Part shown: positions 26,283 through 36,300 of the stretch, one piece after another | Position numbering within the stretch: position 1 is the first letter of the stretch | Layout of the letters: every line of letters starts with the position of its first letter | Assembly: GCA_014138645.1 (NCBI GenBank) | Contig: JACJIB010000004.1 | Coordinates: 496,001-560,000, forward strand | Source: Methylorubrum thiocyanatum | GTDB lineage: Bacteria > Pseudomonadota > Alphaproteobacteria > Rhizobiales > Beijerinckiaceae | Length of the DNA: 64,000 nt | Direction: 5' to 3' | The notes under the pieces: model-generated | What the model was told of the DNA's origin: nothing | Seen by the model: only the letters and a program-made list of their open reading frames with translations | Database searches by the model: none | Position numbers and translations under genes: made by a program

Positions 26283-27845
26283 ATGCTAGGCGCGGTCTTC
26301 CACCTCGCCCGCGGCGCCCATGTCGGCTTCGTGCTCGCCCGCGAGGGCGGGCTCGCGCTGATCGACGCGGCGCAATTGCCGCCGCACCTGCGGCTCGCGC
26401 TCAAGCTCGGCCGCTCGCTGGAGCGGCGCGGCATCGCGGAGGATCCCGGCGCGAGCCCGCTGGAGCGGGCACTGACCCGGCTCGGCCCCTCCTACGTCAA
26501 GTTCGGCCAGTTCCTGGCGACCCGCCCCGACATCGTCGGCATGGCCGCCGCCCGCGACCTCGAGCGCCTTCAGGACCGGGTCCCGCCCTTCCCCCAGGAC
26601 GTGGCGATACGGGTCGTCGAGCAGGATCTCGGCAAGCCGATCGCGGCCCTGTTCACCAGCTTCAGCGAGCCGGTGGCAGCGGCCTCCATCGCCCAGGTCC
26701 ACAAGGCGACCGTCCTCGACACCGACGGCACGCAGCGGACGCTCGCCGTCAAGGTGATGCGGCCGGGCGTGCGCGAGCGCTTCGCCCAGGATCTCCAGGC
26801 GATGCGGTTCATGGCCCGCATCGTCAACGCCCTGCTGCCGGACGCCGAGCGCCTGCGCCCGCGCGAGGTCGTCGAGATCCTGGCCCGCTCCGTCACCATG
26901 GAGATGGATTTCCGCCTGGAAGCGGCGGCGATGTCGGAACTCGCCCAGAACACCAAGGGCGACGCCGATTTCCGCACGCCGCGCCCCGAATGGGCGATGA
27001 CGGCGCGGGACGTCCTGACCTCCGAGTGGATCGACGGCGTGCGCCTCAACGACCGCGCCGGCATCGTCGCGGCGGGCCACGACCCGAAGGCGCTCGGCCG
27101 CGTCGTGATCCAGTCCTTCCTGAGGCAGGCGATCCGCGACGGCTTCTTCCACGCCGACATGCACCCCGGAAACCTGTTCGTCGATCCGCAGGGGCGGCTC
27201 GTCGCGGTCGATTTCGGCATCATGGGCCGGCTCGGCCACGCGGAGCGGCGCTTCCTCGCCGAAATCCTTCTCGGCTTCATCACCCGCGACTACCGCCGGG
27301 TGGCGCAGGTGCATTTCGAGGCGGGCTACGTGCCGCGCCACCACTCGGTGGACGATTTCGCGCAGGCGATCCGGGCGATCGGCGAGCCGATCCACCAGCG
27401 CCGGGCCGACGAGATCTCCATGGCCAAGGTGCTCACGCTGCTGTTCGACGTGACCGCCCTGTTCGACATGAGCACCCGCACCGAACTGGTGATGCTGCAG
27501 AAGACCATGGTGGTGGTGGAGGGCGTCGCCCGCTCGCTCGATCCGCAGCTCGACATGTGGACCGGCGCCGAGCCGGTGGTGCGCTCGTGGATCACCCGCC
27601 ATCTCGGGCCCGTCGGTCGGCTCGAAGGCGGGGCGCGGGCCGCGATGACGCTGGCCGAGGTCGTCTCCGACATCCCCGACATCGCCCAGCGCATCCGCCG
27701 CATCATGATCCGCCTCGACGAGGAGGGCACGCGCGACACCAAGGCGATCGAGCGGCTGGTCAAGCTGGAGCGGCGCCACGCGATCATGACCAGCCTGGCC
27801 CTGTGGGGGATCGCCGTGGGGGCGCTGGTGCTGGCGTTCCGCTGA
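26283..27845 (+). CDS. ubiB: Ubiquinone biosynthesis kinase-like protein UbiB
   Basis: A 520-residue ADCK/UbiB-family atypical kinase needed for coenzyme Q synthesis. Family hallmarks are present: the KxGQ motif (YVKFGQFLATRPDIV), the Ala-rich loop AAASIAQVHKA, the ATP lysine (AVKVMRPG), the HADMHPGNLF catalytic loop and the metal-binding DFG as VDFGIMG. The C-terminus has a hydrophobic anchor (IMTSLALWGIAVGALVLAF). It follows ubiE closely and is probably in the same operon. Confidence 0.95.
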   Translation: MLGAVFHLARGAHVGFVLAREGGLALIDAAQLPPHLRLALKLGRSLERRGIAEDPGASPLERALTRLGPSYVKFGQFLATRPDIVGMAAARDLERLQDRVPPFPQDVAIRVVEQDLGKPIAALFTSFSEPVAAASIAQVHKATVLDTDGTQRTLAVKVMRPGVRERFAQDLQAMRFMARIVNALLPDAERLRPREVVEILARSVTMEMDFRLEAAAMSELAQNTKGDADFRTPRPEWAMTARDVLTSEWIDGVRLNDRAGIVAAGHDPKALGRVVIQSFLRQAIRDGFFHADMHPGNLFVDPQGRLVAVDFGIMGRLGHAERRFLAEILLGFITRDYRRVAQVHFEAGYVPRHHSVDDFAQAIRAIGEPIHQRRADEISMAKVLTLLFDVTALFDMSTRTELVMLQKTMVVVEGVARSLDPQLDMWTGAEPVVRSWITRHLGPVGRLEGGARAAMTLAEVVSDIPDIAQRIRRIMIRLDEEGTRDTKAIERLVKLERRHAIMTSLALWGIAVGALVLAFR

Positions 27846-27885
27846 CGGGCCTTCTCACGGGGCGGATTTCTCCTACACTCCCCCC

Positions 27886-28113
27886 ATGACCGATCTGCTC
27901 GACAAGGCGATCACCGCCGCACGGAACCTCCCGCCCGAGGTGCAGGATGCGATCGCGCGCATGGTGCTGAGCTATGCCGGCGAGGGAGAGGCCGTCTACC
28001 GCTTCACCCCGGAGGAGGAAGCGGAGCAGGATGAGGCCGATGCCGCCGAAGCGCGGGGCGATTTCGCGACCGACGAGGAGGTGCGTACGATCTGGGCCAA
28101 GTACGGGCTGTAA
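27886..28113 (+). CDS. Antitoxin of a RelE/ParE-type toxin-antitoxin pair
   Basis: A 75-residue acidic protein (TDLLDKAITAARNLPPEVQD, then an EEEAEQDEADAAEARGDF stretch and WAKYGL end). Small antitoxins of this pattern stand directly upstream of ParE toxins in many Rhizobiales, and a ParE reading frame begins 12 bases downstream. The antitoxin frame is intact, while the toxin is interrupted. The DNA-binding fold is not certain; the identification rests on size, charge and position. Confidence 0.7.
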   Translation: MTDLLDKAITAARNLPPEVQDAIARMVLSYAGEGEAVYRFTPEEEAEQDEADAAEARGDFATDEEVRTIWAKYGL

Positions 28114-28125
28114 GACGCGTGACTT

Positions 28126-28404
28126 GTGAAGCTGCGCCTCACACGCCCCGCCGCACGCCAGCTTGATCAGGCGCTCGCCTACATCGCGCAGCACAATCCG
28201 CAGGGCGCGAATCATGTGCAGGCGCGCCTGTAGGAGCTGATGCTCCTGTTGCCTCAACATCCTTTTGCTAGGCAGGCAACCGTACGGCGCGGCGTTCGAC
28301 GTATCGTCGCTTCACCCCATCCTTACGTACTGACCTACCGCATCAGAAACGACGAGATCATCATCCGCAGCGTGCGTCACACCGCACGGCGTCCCCTGAC
28401 CTGA
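28126..28404 (+). pseudogene. ParE/RelE-family toxin interrupted by an in-frame amber stop
   Basis: Reading from GTG 28126 gives a ParE-like start (LRLTRPAARQLDQALAYIAQ) and then TAG at 28231-28233, codon 36. The same frame continues for 56 codons with the rest of the domain (ELMLLLPQHPFARQATVRRG, then HPYVLTYRIRNDEIIIRSVR) to TGA at 28402. No frameshift is needed; changing one base (for example TAG to CAG or AAG) would restore a 92-residue toxin. This looks like recent inactivation or a sequencing error. Suppression of the stop is a further possibility. Confidence 0.75.
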
Positions 28405-28514
28405 TCACCCGATCATCGCAGCAGCGGTCGGAACGTGCCGCATCGCACCCCTCCGGTTCTGAACCCGCGGCCGGGGAGGTCGGGGCTCGGCCCCTCGATC
28501 AAGGGCAGCCGCTG

Positions 28515-29855
28515 ATGGCCTCGCCGCTCTTCCCCGCTCTTGACGCGCCGCCCGCAAATCCCCGTTCTGCGCCCATGACCTCTTCGTCCCCGAAGGCCCT
28601 CGCCGGCCGCCGCGTCCTGCTCATCGTCGGCGGCGGCATCGCCGCCTACAAGGCGCTCGACCTGATCCGGCGCCTGCGCGAGCGCGGGGCGCAGGTGCGC
28701 CCGCTGCTGACCGAATCCGCCCAGGAATTCGTCACGCCGCTGGCGGCGGCCGCGCTCGCCGGGGAGCGGACCCATACCGACCTGTTCGACCGGGAGAGCG
28801 AGGCGGATATCGGCCATATCAAGCTCGCGCGCGACGCCGACGCCATCGTCGTGGCGCCGGCCACCGCCAACCTGATGGCACGGATGGCGACCGGCCACGC
28901 GCCGGACCTCGCCTCGACGGTGCTGCTCGCCACCACCCTGCCGATCCTGATCGCCCCGGCGATGAACGTGCGGATGTGGCTGCATCCGGCGACGCAACGG
29001 AACCTCGCGACCCTGAAGACCGACGGCGTGGCGGTGGTCGGCCCCAACGAGGGGGCGATGGCCGAGGCCGAGTTCGGCCCCGGACGCTTGGCCGAGCCGC
29101 ACGAGATCGCCGATGCCCTCGAAGCCCTGCTGGCACAACGCTCGGGGGGTCAGGTCTTGGGATTCCTGGCGGGCCGCGAAACCCTGAAAAAACCGCTGGC
29201 GGGGCGGCACGTGCTCGTCACCTCGGGGCCGACCCACGAGCCGATCGACCCCGTGCGCTACCTCGCCAACCGCTCCTCGGGGCGGCAGGGCCACGCGGTC
29301 GCCGCCGCCGCCGCCGCGGCCGGCGCCCGCGTCACCCTGGTCTCGGGGCCGGTGGCGATCCCCGATCCGGCGGGCGTGACCGTGGTGCGGGTCGAGAGCG
29401 CCCGCGAGATGCTGGCGGCGGTCGAGGCGGCCCTGCCCGCCGATCTCGCGATCTTCGCCGCCGCCGTCGGCGACTGGCGCCCGGCCGAGACCCGGGCGGG
29501 CAAGATCAAGAAGGACGGCAGCACGCCCCCGCCCCTGCAGCTCGTCGAGAATCCGGACCTCCTCGCCACCATCGCCGGCCGGGGCGAAGGGCGCCCGCCC
29601 CTCGTCGTGGGCTTTGCGGCCGAGACCGACGACGTGATCGCGAACGCGCAGAGGAAGATCGCGCGCAAGGGCTGCGACCTGATCGTGGCCAACGACGTCT
29701 CGGCGGCGGGCGGGGTGATGGGCGGGCTGGAGAACACGGTCCATCTCGTCGCCCGCGACGGCAGCGTCGAGACCTGGCCGAAGCTCGCCAAGGAGGAGGT
29801 CGGGCGGCGGCTGGTGGCGCGGTTCGCGGAACGGCTCGCGGCGACGTCGCGCTGA
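28515..29855 (+). CDS. coaBC: Bifunctional phosphopantothenoylcysteine decarboxylase/phosphopantothenate-cysteine ligase
   Basis: A coenzyme A biosynthesis fusion. The CoaC half (about residues 27-210) has the FMN region RRVLLIVGGGIAAYKALDL, the histidine segment ADIGHIKLARDAD and PAMNVRMWLHPATQ. The CoaB half (from about 230) has VLVTSGPTHEPIDPVRYLAN, AAAVGDWRP and LIVANDV. The E. coli motif ACGxxGPGR with its Cys is replaced here by MAEAEFGPGR. Start 28515 has AAGGG upstream; ATG 28575 is an alternative closer to the family N-terminus. Confidence 0.95.
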   Translation: MASPLFPALDAPPANPRSAPMTSSSPKALAGRRVLLIVGGGIAAYKALDLIRRLRERGAQVRPLLTESAQEFVTPLAAAALAGERTHTDLFDRESEADIGHIKLARDADAIVVAPATANLMARMATGHAPDLASTVLLATTLPILIAPAMNVRMWLHPATQRNLATLKTDGVAVVGPNEGAMAEAEFGPGRLAEPHEIADALEALLAQRSGGQVLGFLAGRETLKKPLAGRHVLVTSGPTHEPIDPVRYLANRSSGRQGHAVAAAAAAAGARVTLVSGPVAIPDPAGVTVVRVESAREMLAAVEAALPADLAIFAAAVGDWRPAETRAGKIKKDGSTPPPLQLVENPDLLATIAGRGEGRPPLVVGFAAETDDVIANAQRKIARKGCDLIVANDVSAAGGVMGGLENTVHLVARDGSVETWPKLAKEEVGRRLVARFAERLAATSR

Positions 29856-30055
29856 GCATCGCGCAGATTTCGAACCGTATTCGCCGATCGGTGGAAGCGT
29901 CGACGTGACTTGCGCGGAAACAACGCCTCGATCATCGGCGACGCAGAAATGTTCCGCGGCGGACGTCTTTTAAGTTTTCCGCTGCTCAGCTTGCCCTCTT
30001 CGGCCCGGCACCCAGATCTGTCCTCCACGTCATCATGAGCGACAGGAGCGACATC

Positions 30056-30370
30056 ATGGCCAAGGCCGACCGGCACAGCATGGGGCCCGGCGCGCAGGGC
30101 AAGGGCGACGGCACCGGCGCCATGACCGAGCTGCCCGAGGGCATCCTCGGGGAGAACGAGGTTCTGAGCAACCGCGACAAGTCACGGCACTCCGACGAGC
30201 GCGGCCTCGACAGCCGCCACGTCCAGACCGAGCAGTACCACGACCATGTCGGCGCGCGCCAAAGCGGAGGCCGCGACGGCGAGGCGGAGTCCAATTCCAG
30301 CGGCCCCGCCGGGCCGATGACGAACACCTCGGGCGACACCAGCAGCCTGCGCTCGAAGCAGCGCGGCTGA
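30056..30370 (+). CDS. Small hydrophilic protein of unknown function
   Basis: A 104-residue protein without hydrophobic segments, rich in Gly, Ser, Asp, His and Arg (AKADRHSMGPGAQGKGDGTG, LSNRDKSRHSDERGLDSRH), likely disordered. ATG 30056 follows AGGAGCG; ATG 30035 is in frame but has a weaker site. Such heat-soluble, hydrophilin-like proteins are often part of the general stress response in alphaproteobacteria, which is inference here. It is followed by a strong T-less hairpin at 30390-30418. Confidence 0.65.
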   Translation: MAKADRHSMGPGAQGKGDGTGAMTELPEGILGENEVLSNRDKSRHSDERGLDSRHVQTEQYHDHVGARQSGGRDGEAESNSSGPAGPMTNTSGDTSSLRSKQRG

Positions 30371-30389
30371 TCCGCGGCTGATCCTCTGC

Positions 30390-30418
30390 GGGGAGGGCGG
30401 CGTTCGGCCGCCCTCCCC
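30390..30418 (+). terminator. GC-rich hairpin, probable terminator without T-run
   Basis: GGGGAGGGCGGC (30390-30401), loop GTTCG, GCCGCCCTCCCC (30407-30418): a perfect 12-bp stem 20 bases after the stop of the small hydrophilic protein gene. There is no T-run, so it may need Rho or only stabilise the 3' end. Confidence 0.5.
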
Positions 30419-30557
30419 GGCCCGGTCTCAGCGCCGACGTCCGCTCTTGCGTCAGCTGGGGCGCAGGAACAGGCCGGCGCGCCTTGAGGCTTGCGGAGGG
30501 ACCGTCCCGGCGGCTTGATGCGGATCGCGAGGGAACACCGCACCGGGAAGGATCGTC

Positions 30558-31559
30558 ATGGCGCAGGACAGCGAGGCCGCAGGCGCGCGGGCGGAACGGC
30601 TGGCGCGGTTCCGGCCCGCCTCGGGGATGGTGACGCCGCGCTTCTCCGGTCTTTCGAGCTTCATGCGGCTGCCGGTGCTCGATCCCGGGGCGGCCGCGGG
30701 CGCGGTCGAGATCGGCCTGATCGGCATTCCCTTCGACGGCGCCACCACCAACCGGCCCGGCGCCCGGCTCGGGCCGCGGGCTTTGCGCGAGGCTTCCACC
30801 GGCACGCGGGCGCTCAACCACGCCACGGGGGTGGCGCCCTACGCGCTCGCGGCGTGCGCCGATCTCGGCGACGTGCCGGTCAACCCGGTGGACGCCGCCG
30901 AGACCGCCCGGCGGATCGAGGCGTTCTACCGGCCGCTCGCGGAGGCCGGGATCGTGCCACTCACGGTCGGCGGCGACCATTTCGTCACCTACCCCGTGCT
31001 GCGGGCCCTCGGCGCCGCCCGGCCGCTCGGGCTGATCCATATCGATGCCCACAGCGACACCGACGATGCGCAGTACGACGGGTCTCGGCTCACCCACGGC
31101 ACGCCGTTCCGGCGCGCCATCGAGGCGGGGGTGCTCGACCCGCGGCGCTGCATCCAGATCGGCATCCGCGGCAGCATGGACGCGGCCGACGAGCGCGACT
31201 GGGCGCTGGCGCAGGGCCTGCGGATCATCGCGATGGAGGAGGTCTGCGCCCGCGGCCTGCCGGAGGTGGCCGCGGAGGCCCGCGCCGTCGTGGGCGAGGG
31301 TCCGACCTATCTCAGCTTCGACATCGACGCCCTCGATCCCGCCTTCGCCCCCGGCACCGGCACCCCGGAGATCGGCGGCTTCACCACGCGGGAGGCACTG
31401 CACCTGCTGCGGGCCCTGCGCGGCCTCGATCTCGTCGGGGCGGACGTGGTCGAGGTCGCCCCCTCCCTCGATCCCGCCGGCCTCACGGCACTGGCCGGCG
31501 CCGGCATCGCCTTCGAGATCCTGTGCCTCCTGGCGGAGCGGGTCGCGGCCCGCGCCTGA
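30558..31559 (+). CDS. speB: Agmatinase/ureohydrolase family enzyme
   Basis: A 333-residue manganese ureohydrolase of the arginase/agmatinase family, hydrolysing agmatine or a guanidino acid with release of urea. The three metal motifs are intact: VGGDHFVTYP, HIDAHSDT and SFDIDALDPAFAPGTGTPEIG. The N-terminus has the IGIPFDGATTNRPGARLGP loop. Family members also include guanidinobutyrase and guanidinopropionase, so the substrate is uncertain. Convergent with the HD-GYP gene across a repeat A copy. Confidence 0.85.
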   Translation: MAQDSEAAGARAERLARFRPASGMVTPRFSGLSSFMRLPVLDPGAAAGAVEIGLIGIPFDGATTNRPGARLGPRALREASTGTRALNHATGVAPYALAACADLGDVPVNPVDAAETARRIEAFYRPLAEAGIVPLTVGGDHFVTYPVLRALGAARPLGLIHIDAHSDTDDAQYDGSRLTHGTPFRRAIEAGVLDPRRCIQIGIRGSMDAADERDWALAQGLRIIAMEEVCARGLPEVAAEARAVVGEGPTYLSFDIDALDPAFAPGTGTPEIGGFTTREALHLLRALRGLDLVGADVVEVAPSLDPAGLTALAGAGIAFEILCLLAERVAARA

Positions 31560-31579
31560 CCGCGCCGCGATAGGTCAGG

Positions 31580-31690
31580 TTTCGAAAGGACGAGTCCTTT
31601 CGCAGGTCCAGGGCAGAGCCCTGGTCGAAGGGAGGCCGGGGTTCCACCCCGGCACCCCGCCAAAGGGATGATCCCTTTGGAATCCCGGGA
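31580..31690 (-). repeat. Dispersed hairpin repeat, family A, copy 2
   Basis: Modules in order: CGAAAGGACGAGTCCTTTCG, CCAGGGCAGAGCCCTGG, GCCGGGGTTCCACCCCGGC and CCAAAGGGATGATCCCTTTGG, the reverse complement order of the 14041 copy. It fills the space between the convergent agmatinase and HD-GYP genes and could end transcription in both directions. Confidence 0.85.
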
Positions 31691-32881
31691 TCAGTCCAGA
31701 ACGGACGGTCCACCGGCGGCGGCGCCGGCGCGGGCGATGATCGGGCGGTAGACCCGGAGCAGGTCGGGATCGAGCGGGCCGGCCTGGGCCTGCATGATCG
31801 CGGCGGCCTCGGCGGCGGAGAGCGGCGCGCGGTAGACCCGGCGCTCGGTCAGGGCGGAGTGGACGTCGCAGATCGCCACGAGCCGCACGAGATCGCCGAT
31901 CCGCGCCCCCTTCAGCCCCTCGGGATAACCCGATCCGTCGAGGCGCTCGTGGTGGTAGCGCACCACGTCGAGGATCTCGGGCTCGAAGGCGCCCTCCTTG
32001 GCCAGCAGGTCGGCGCCCAGCGCGGCATGCCGGCGCATCACCGCCATCTCGTCGGGGGTCAGCGGGCCCGGCTTGTTGAGGATGGTTTGCGGGATCAGCG
32101 CCTTGCCGACATCGTGCAGGAGCGCGGCCTTGGCCAGCCGCTGCCGGTCGCTCCGGGAGAAACCGAGTTCGGCCGCGAAGGCGGCGGCGAAGCCCGCCAC
32201 GCTCAGGGAATGCTGGTAGACTTGGAGGTCGTGGCGCCAGACGAGGTCGAGCCAAGCGCGGATGCCGACCTCGGAAACCGTGTCGAGCACGATGCGCGTG
32301 CCCTCCTCGGCCTCCTCCGGGCTCGGGGGCCGGCCGGCGGCGGCCTCCTCGAACAGGCGGGTGACGAGGGCGGTGGCCCGCTCCACCCGCGCCTCGGGGG
32401 GCCCGCCCGTCCGCCGCCCCCGGCCGGACACGCCGCTCCCCGCCTGACCCCGTGCCTGACCTCGTGCTTGGCCCCGCGCCTGGCTCTCCGCGACGAGGCG
32501 CATGAGCGTCGGGACGATGCCGGCGGACTGGCGCGGATCGATCACCGTCGGCGTGCCGAGCAGGCGCACCGCCGCCATGTCCTGGGCGGCGTTGCCGCGG
32601 GCGAGATAGAGGCAGGGCAACCCGCTCTCACGGACGCGTTCGGCGAGCCAGACGATCCAAGCACTCCCCCGTTCGGCGGCGAGATCGGTGGCGAGGTCGA
32701 CGACGAAGGCGATCGGTCGATCGGAGGGCAGGGCCGCGCCCGGCTCGATCACCCGGCAGGGCAGCACGAGGGCGATGCCGCGGGCGAGGCGCTCCGCCCG
32801 CTCGCGGCGATCCGAGACGAGGACGACCACATCCTCGCGGTGCGTGCCCTGACGCTCGTATCGGTCGCGAGGTTCCTGCAT
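31691..32881 (-). CDS. HD-GYP domain protein (cyclic-di-GMP phosphodiesterase family)
   Basis: A 396-residue protein. Residues about 15-130 resemble a degenerate receiver domain (DVVVLVSDRRERAERLARGI) with no clear phosphoacceptor. A linker of ARGQ repeats follows (about 135-148). The HD-GYP domain from about 200 has H224 (YQHSLSVAG), the HD pair (LLHDVGK 255-260) and HHERLDGSGYPEGL (310-322), so the c-di-GMP hydrolysis motifs look intact. It probably lowers c-di-GMP. It is a lone gene with its promoter in 32882-33319. Confidence 0.88.
   Translation of the reverse strand: MQEPRDRYERQGTHREDVVVLVSDRRERAERLARGIALVLPCRVIEPGAALPSDRPIAFVVDLATDLAAERGSAWIVWLAERVRESGLPCLYLARGNAAQDMAAVRLLGTPTVIDPRQSAGIVPTLMRLVAESQARGQARGQARGQAGSGVSGRGRRTGGPPEARVERATALVTRLFEEAAAGRPPSPEEAEEGTRIVLDTVSEVGIRAWLDLVWRHDLQVYQHSLSVAGFAAAFAAELGFSRSDRQRLAKAALLHDVGKALIPQTILNKPGPLTPDEMAVMRRHAALGADLLAKEGAFEPEILDVVRYHHERLDGSGYPEGLKGARIGDLVRLVAICDVHSALTERRVYRAPLSAAEAAAIMQAQAGPLDPDLLRVYRPIIARAGAAAGGPSVLD
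32442..32485. repeat. Short 12-bp tandem repeat encoding ARGQ linker
   Basis: About three imperfect 12-base units (CCTGACCCCGTG, CCTGACCTCGTG, CTTGGCCCCGCG) lie in frame within the HD-GYP gene and encode repeated Ala-Arg-Gly-Gln on the minus strand. Linker length could vary between strains. Confidence 0.6.
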
Positions 32882-33319
32882 CGGTCATCCGTGGCCGCGA
32901 GGCCCGTGGCGGACTCGAAGCGTGTTTTTGCGGGATACAACAAAAGTGTTGCGAAATGCTTCGCATCGTCTTGACGGTACAACCCTGACGGTTTCGGGCA
33001 GCACAGAGTTCTGCCGCGGGAGCAATACAGCCGGAGCTGGGCTCACCCAGTGACGGCCTCGAAGATGAATTCGCGACGATTTCATGATCTATAGACTGCC
33101 CGTCATCGGTTCGGGCCAAGCACAAAGCCTTGCATTCCGCGCGCAACGCGTCTCCGCTCAAGCTCCTTTAGCCCTCGGAAGGATCGCTAGACGCCGCCAT
33201 GGGGCCGCTGTCCTTCGGGACCTGACGGGCAACGGCGGATCGCGCCCCTCGGCGCCGCCCGAATTCAGTAATGTGATTTCCACATTTCCCACGCCGTCAT
33301 CCGCCGCGCAGGCGTCGGA
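32882..33319. other. Intergenic region upstream of HD-GYP gene
   Basis: No supported gene. The part 32915-33000 is AT-richer (TGTTTTTGCGGGATACAACA) and is the likely promoter of the HD-GYP gene on the minus strand. Short frames here lack domains. Confidence 0.35.
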
Positions 33320-36300
33320 TCACTCGGCGGCGACCCGTCGGCGACCGAGATCGGCGGCGTTGGCGGGCGGACCCGGACGATAGGCCTCGTCCCCGCCCGC
33401 CTCCGGCTCGTCCGTCCCGCCGATGAAGCGGCCGAACAGGCGCACGAACAGCCGCGACAGGTCGTCGACCAGCAGGAAGATCGCCGGCACGAAGACGAGC
33501 GACAGGCCCGTCGAGACGATCAGCCCGCCGATCACCGCCACCGCCATCGGCGCCCGGAACTCGCCGCCGATCCCGAGCGCCATGGCGGACGGCACCATGC
33601 CGGCGGCCATGGCGATGGTGGTCATCACGATGGGCCGGGCCCGCTTGCGCCCGGCATCGACGATCGCCGTGACGCGATCGACGCCGCGGGCCATCTCCTC
33701 GATGGCGAAATCGACCAGCATGATCGCGTTCTTGGTCACCACGCCCATCAGCATCAGGATGCCGATGACGACGGGCATCGAGATCGGCATGCGGAAGACG
33801 AGGAGGCCGAGGATCGCCCCGCCGATGGAGAGCGGCAGCGAGAACAGGATGGTGAGCGGCTGGAGGAAGTTGCCGAACAAGAGGACGAGGACGCCGAACA
33901 CCATCATCAGCCCGGCGCCCATGGCGAGCGCGAAGCCCTCGAACACCTCGCCCATCACCTCGGCGTCGCCGGTCTGGCGGATGGTGACGCCCTCGGGGAG
34001 ATCGGTCGCGGCGGGCAGGGCCATCACCTGCTCGATGATCGAGCCCAGCGCGTCCGAGCCCTGGAGGTCGCCCTCGACGGCGACGCGCACGGTGCGGTCG
34101 TAGCGGTCGATGGCCGTGGGGCCGCGCCCGAGCGTCAGGTCGGCGACGGTGGCGAGCGGCACCGCCGCGCCGGCCTTCACCGGCACCTTCAGGGCGGCGA
34201 TCTCGGGGAGCTGCCCGCGCAGGCGCTCGGGCAGCATCACCCGGATCGGGATCTGGCGGTCGCGGGCGTTGAACTTGGCGAGGTTGGCCGCGATGTCGCC
34301 GATGGTGCCGACCCGCACCGTCTCGGCGATGACGTCGGTCGAGACGCCGAGATCAGCGGCGACGCCGGCTTTGGGCGTGATGCGGATCTCGGTGCGGTCG
34401 AGGGGGGCGGTCGACATCACGTTGACGAGATGCGGCACGCCCATCGCCTCGCGCTGGAGCCGGGCGGCGACATCGGCGACCACGGCCTTGTCGGGCCCTG
34501 AGACGATCAGCGCGAATTCCCGCTGCCCGCCCTCCTGCAGCGACCAGAAGCGGATGTCGGGGACCTGCCGCAGGACGTTCGAAATCTTGAGATCGACCTG
34601 TTTCTGGGTCAGCGCCCGCTCGCTCTTCGGCGTGAGATTGACGGTGAGGCTCGCGAGCCTGACCTCCTTCTTGCCGGGCAACTGGCGCCCGCCATCGACG
34701 AAGACGGAGCGGACCTCGGGCATCTGCCGGAGGCTCTCGACGAGGCCGTCGGAGAGGCGCTGCGTGTCGTCGAGCCGGGCACCGGGGGGCAGCTCGACCA
34801 CGAACATCGTGCGGGCCGCGTCCTCCGCCGGGATGAAGCCCGCCGGCAGCAGCCGGGTCGAGGCGATCGAGCCGGCAAAGCAGGCAAGCCCCAGGATCAG
34901 CGTCAGATATTTGTGGCGTACCGACCACGCGACGAGGCGGGTATAGGCCCGCATCACCGCGCCCTCGCGCTCGTCCTCCTCGCCATGGTCGCGCAGGAAA
35001 TAGGCGGCGAGCAGCGGCGTGATGAGGCGGGCCACCAGCAGCGACATGAACACCGCCGCCGCGATGGTCAGCCCGAACTGCTTGAAGTACTGGCCGGCGA
35101 TGCCCGGCATGAAGGAGACGGGGGCGAAGATCGCGATGATGGTCGCGGTGATGGCGATGACCGCGAGCCCGATCTCGTCGGCGGCTTCCAGCGCCGCGCG
35201 GTAGGCGGATTTGCCCATCCGCATGTGGCGGACGATGTTCTCGATCTCGACGATGGCGTCGTCGACGAGGATGCCGGTCACCAGGGTGATCGCGAGCAGG
35301 CTCACCGCGTTGAGCGAGAAGCCGAGCGCGCTCATCACCCAGAAGGTCGGCAGCACGGAGAGCGGCAGCGCCACCGCCGCGATGAGCGTGGCGCGCCAGT
35401 CGCGCAGGAACAGGAACACCACGATCACGGCGAGCGCGGCGCCCTCCAGCAGGCCCATCATCGCCGAGTGGTAATTGCCGATGGTGTTGACGACGCTGGT
35501 GTCGATCAGGTCGAAGCGCACGCCCGGATTCTCGGCGTGCAGCGCCTCGATGCGCCCGGCGACCGCCGCCGCGACCTCGGCGTCGCTCGCCCCCATCGCC
35601 CGGGAGATCGCGAAGCCCACCACCGGCTCGCCGTTGAAGCGGGCGAAGGTGCGCGGCTCCTCCGCCGCATCCATCAGGCTTGCCAGTTCGTCGAGGCGCA
35701 CCTTGCGCCCGCCGGGCACGACGATGGAGGTGGCGCCCAGCGTCTCCAGGCTCGACGAGGCGCCCAGGGTGCGGATCGACTGTTCGCCGCCGGCCAGCTC
35801 CCCGCGCCCGCCGGCCATGTCGGCGGAGGTGAGGCGCAATTGCCGGTTCACGTCGGCCGCGGTGATGCCGAGCGCGAGCAGCCGGTCGGGCTTCAGGGTC
35901 ACGCGGATCTCGCGGGCGACGCCGCCGAGCCGCTCGACGCCGCCCACGCCCTTCACCCCCTGGAGCTGGCGGGCGACCACGTCGTCGACGAACCACGACA
36001 GGTCCTCGGGCGTCATGGCAGGCGCCGACGCGCCGTAGATCATGATCGGCAGGCCGGCGATCTCGACGCGGCTGATGATCGGCTCGTCGATGGTGCGCGG
36101 CAGGTTGATGCGGATCTTCGCGATCGCGTCCTTCACGTCGTTGACGGCGCGGTCCTGATTCACCTCCAGGCGGAACTCGATCGTGGTGACCGAGGCGCCC
36201 TCCGAGATGGTCGAGAGGATGTGCTTGACCCCCTTCACCCCGGCCACCGAATCCTCGACCCATTTCGTGACCTGGGTCTGCAGCTCGGAGGGGGCGGCGC

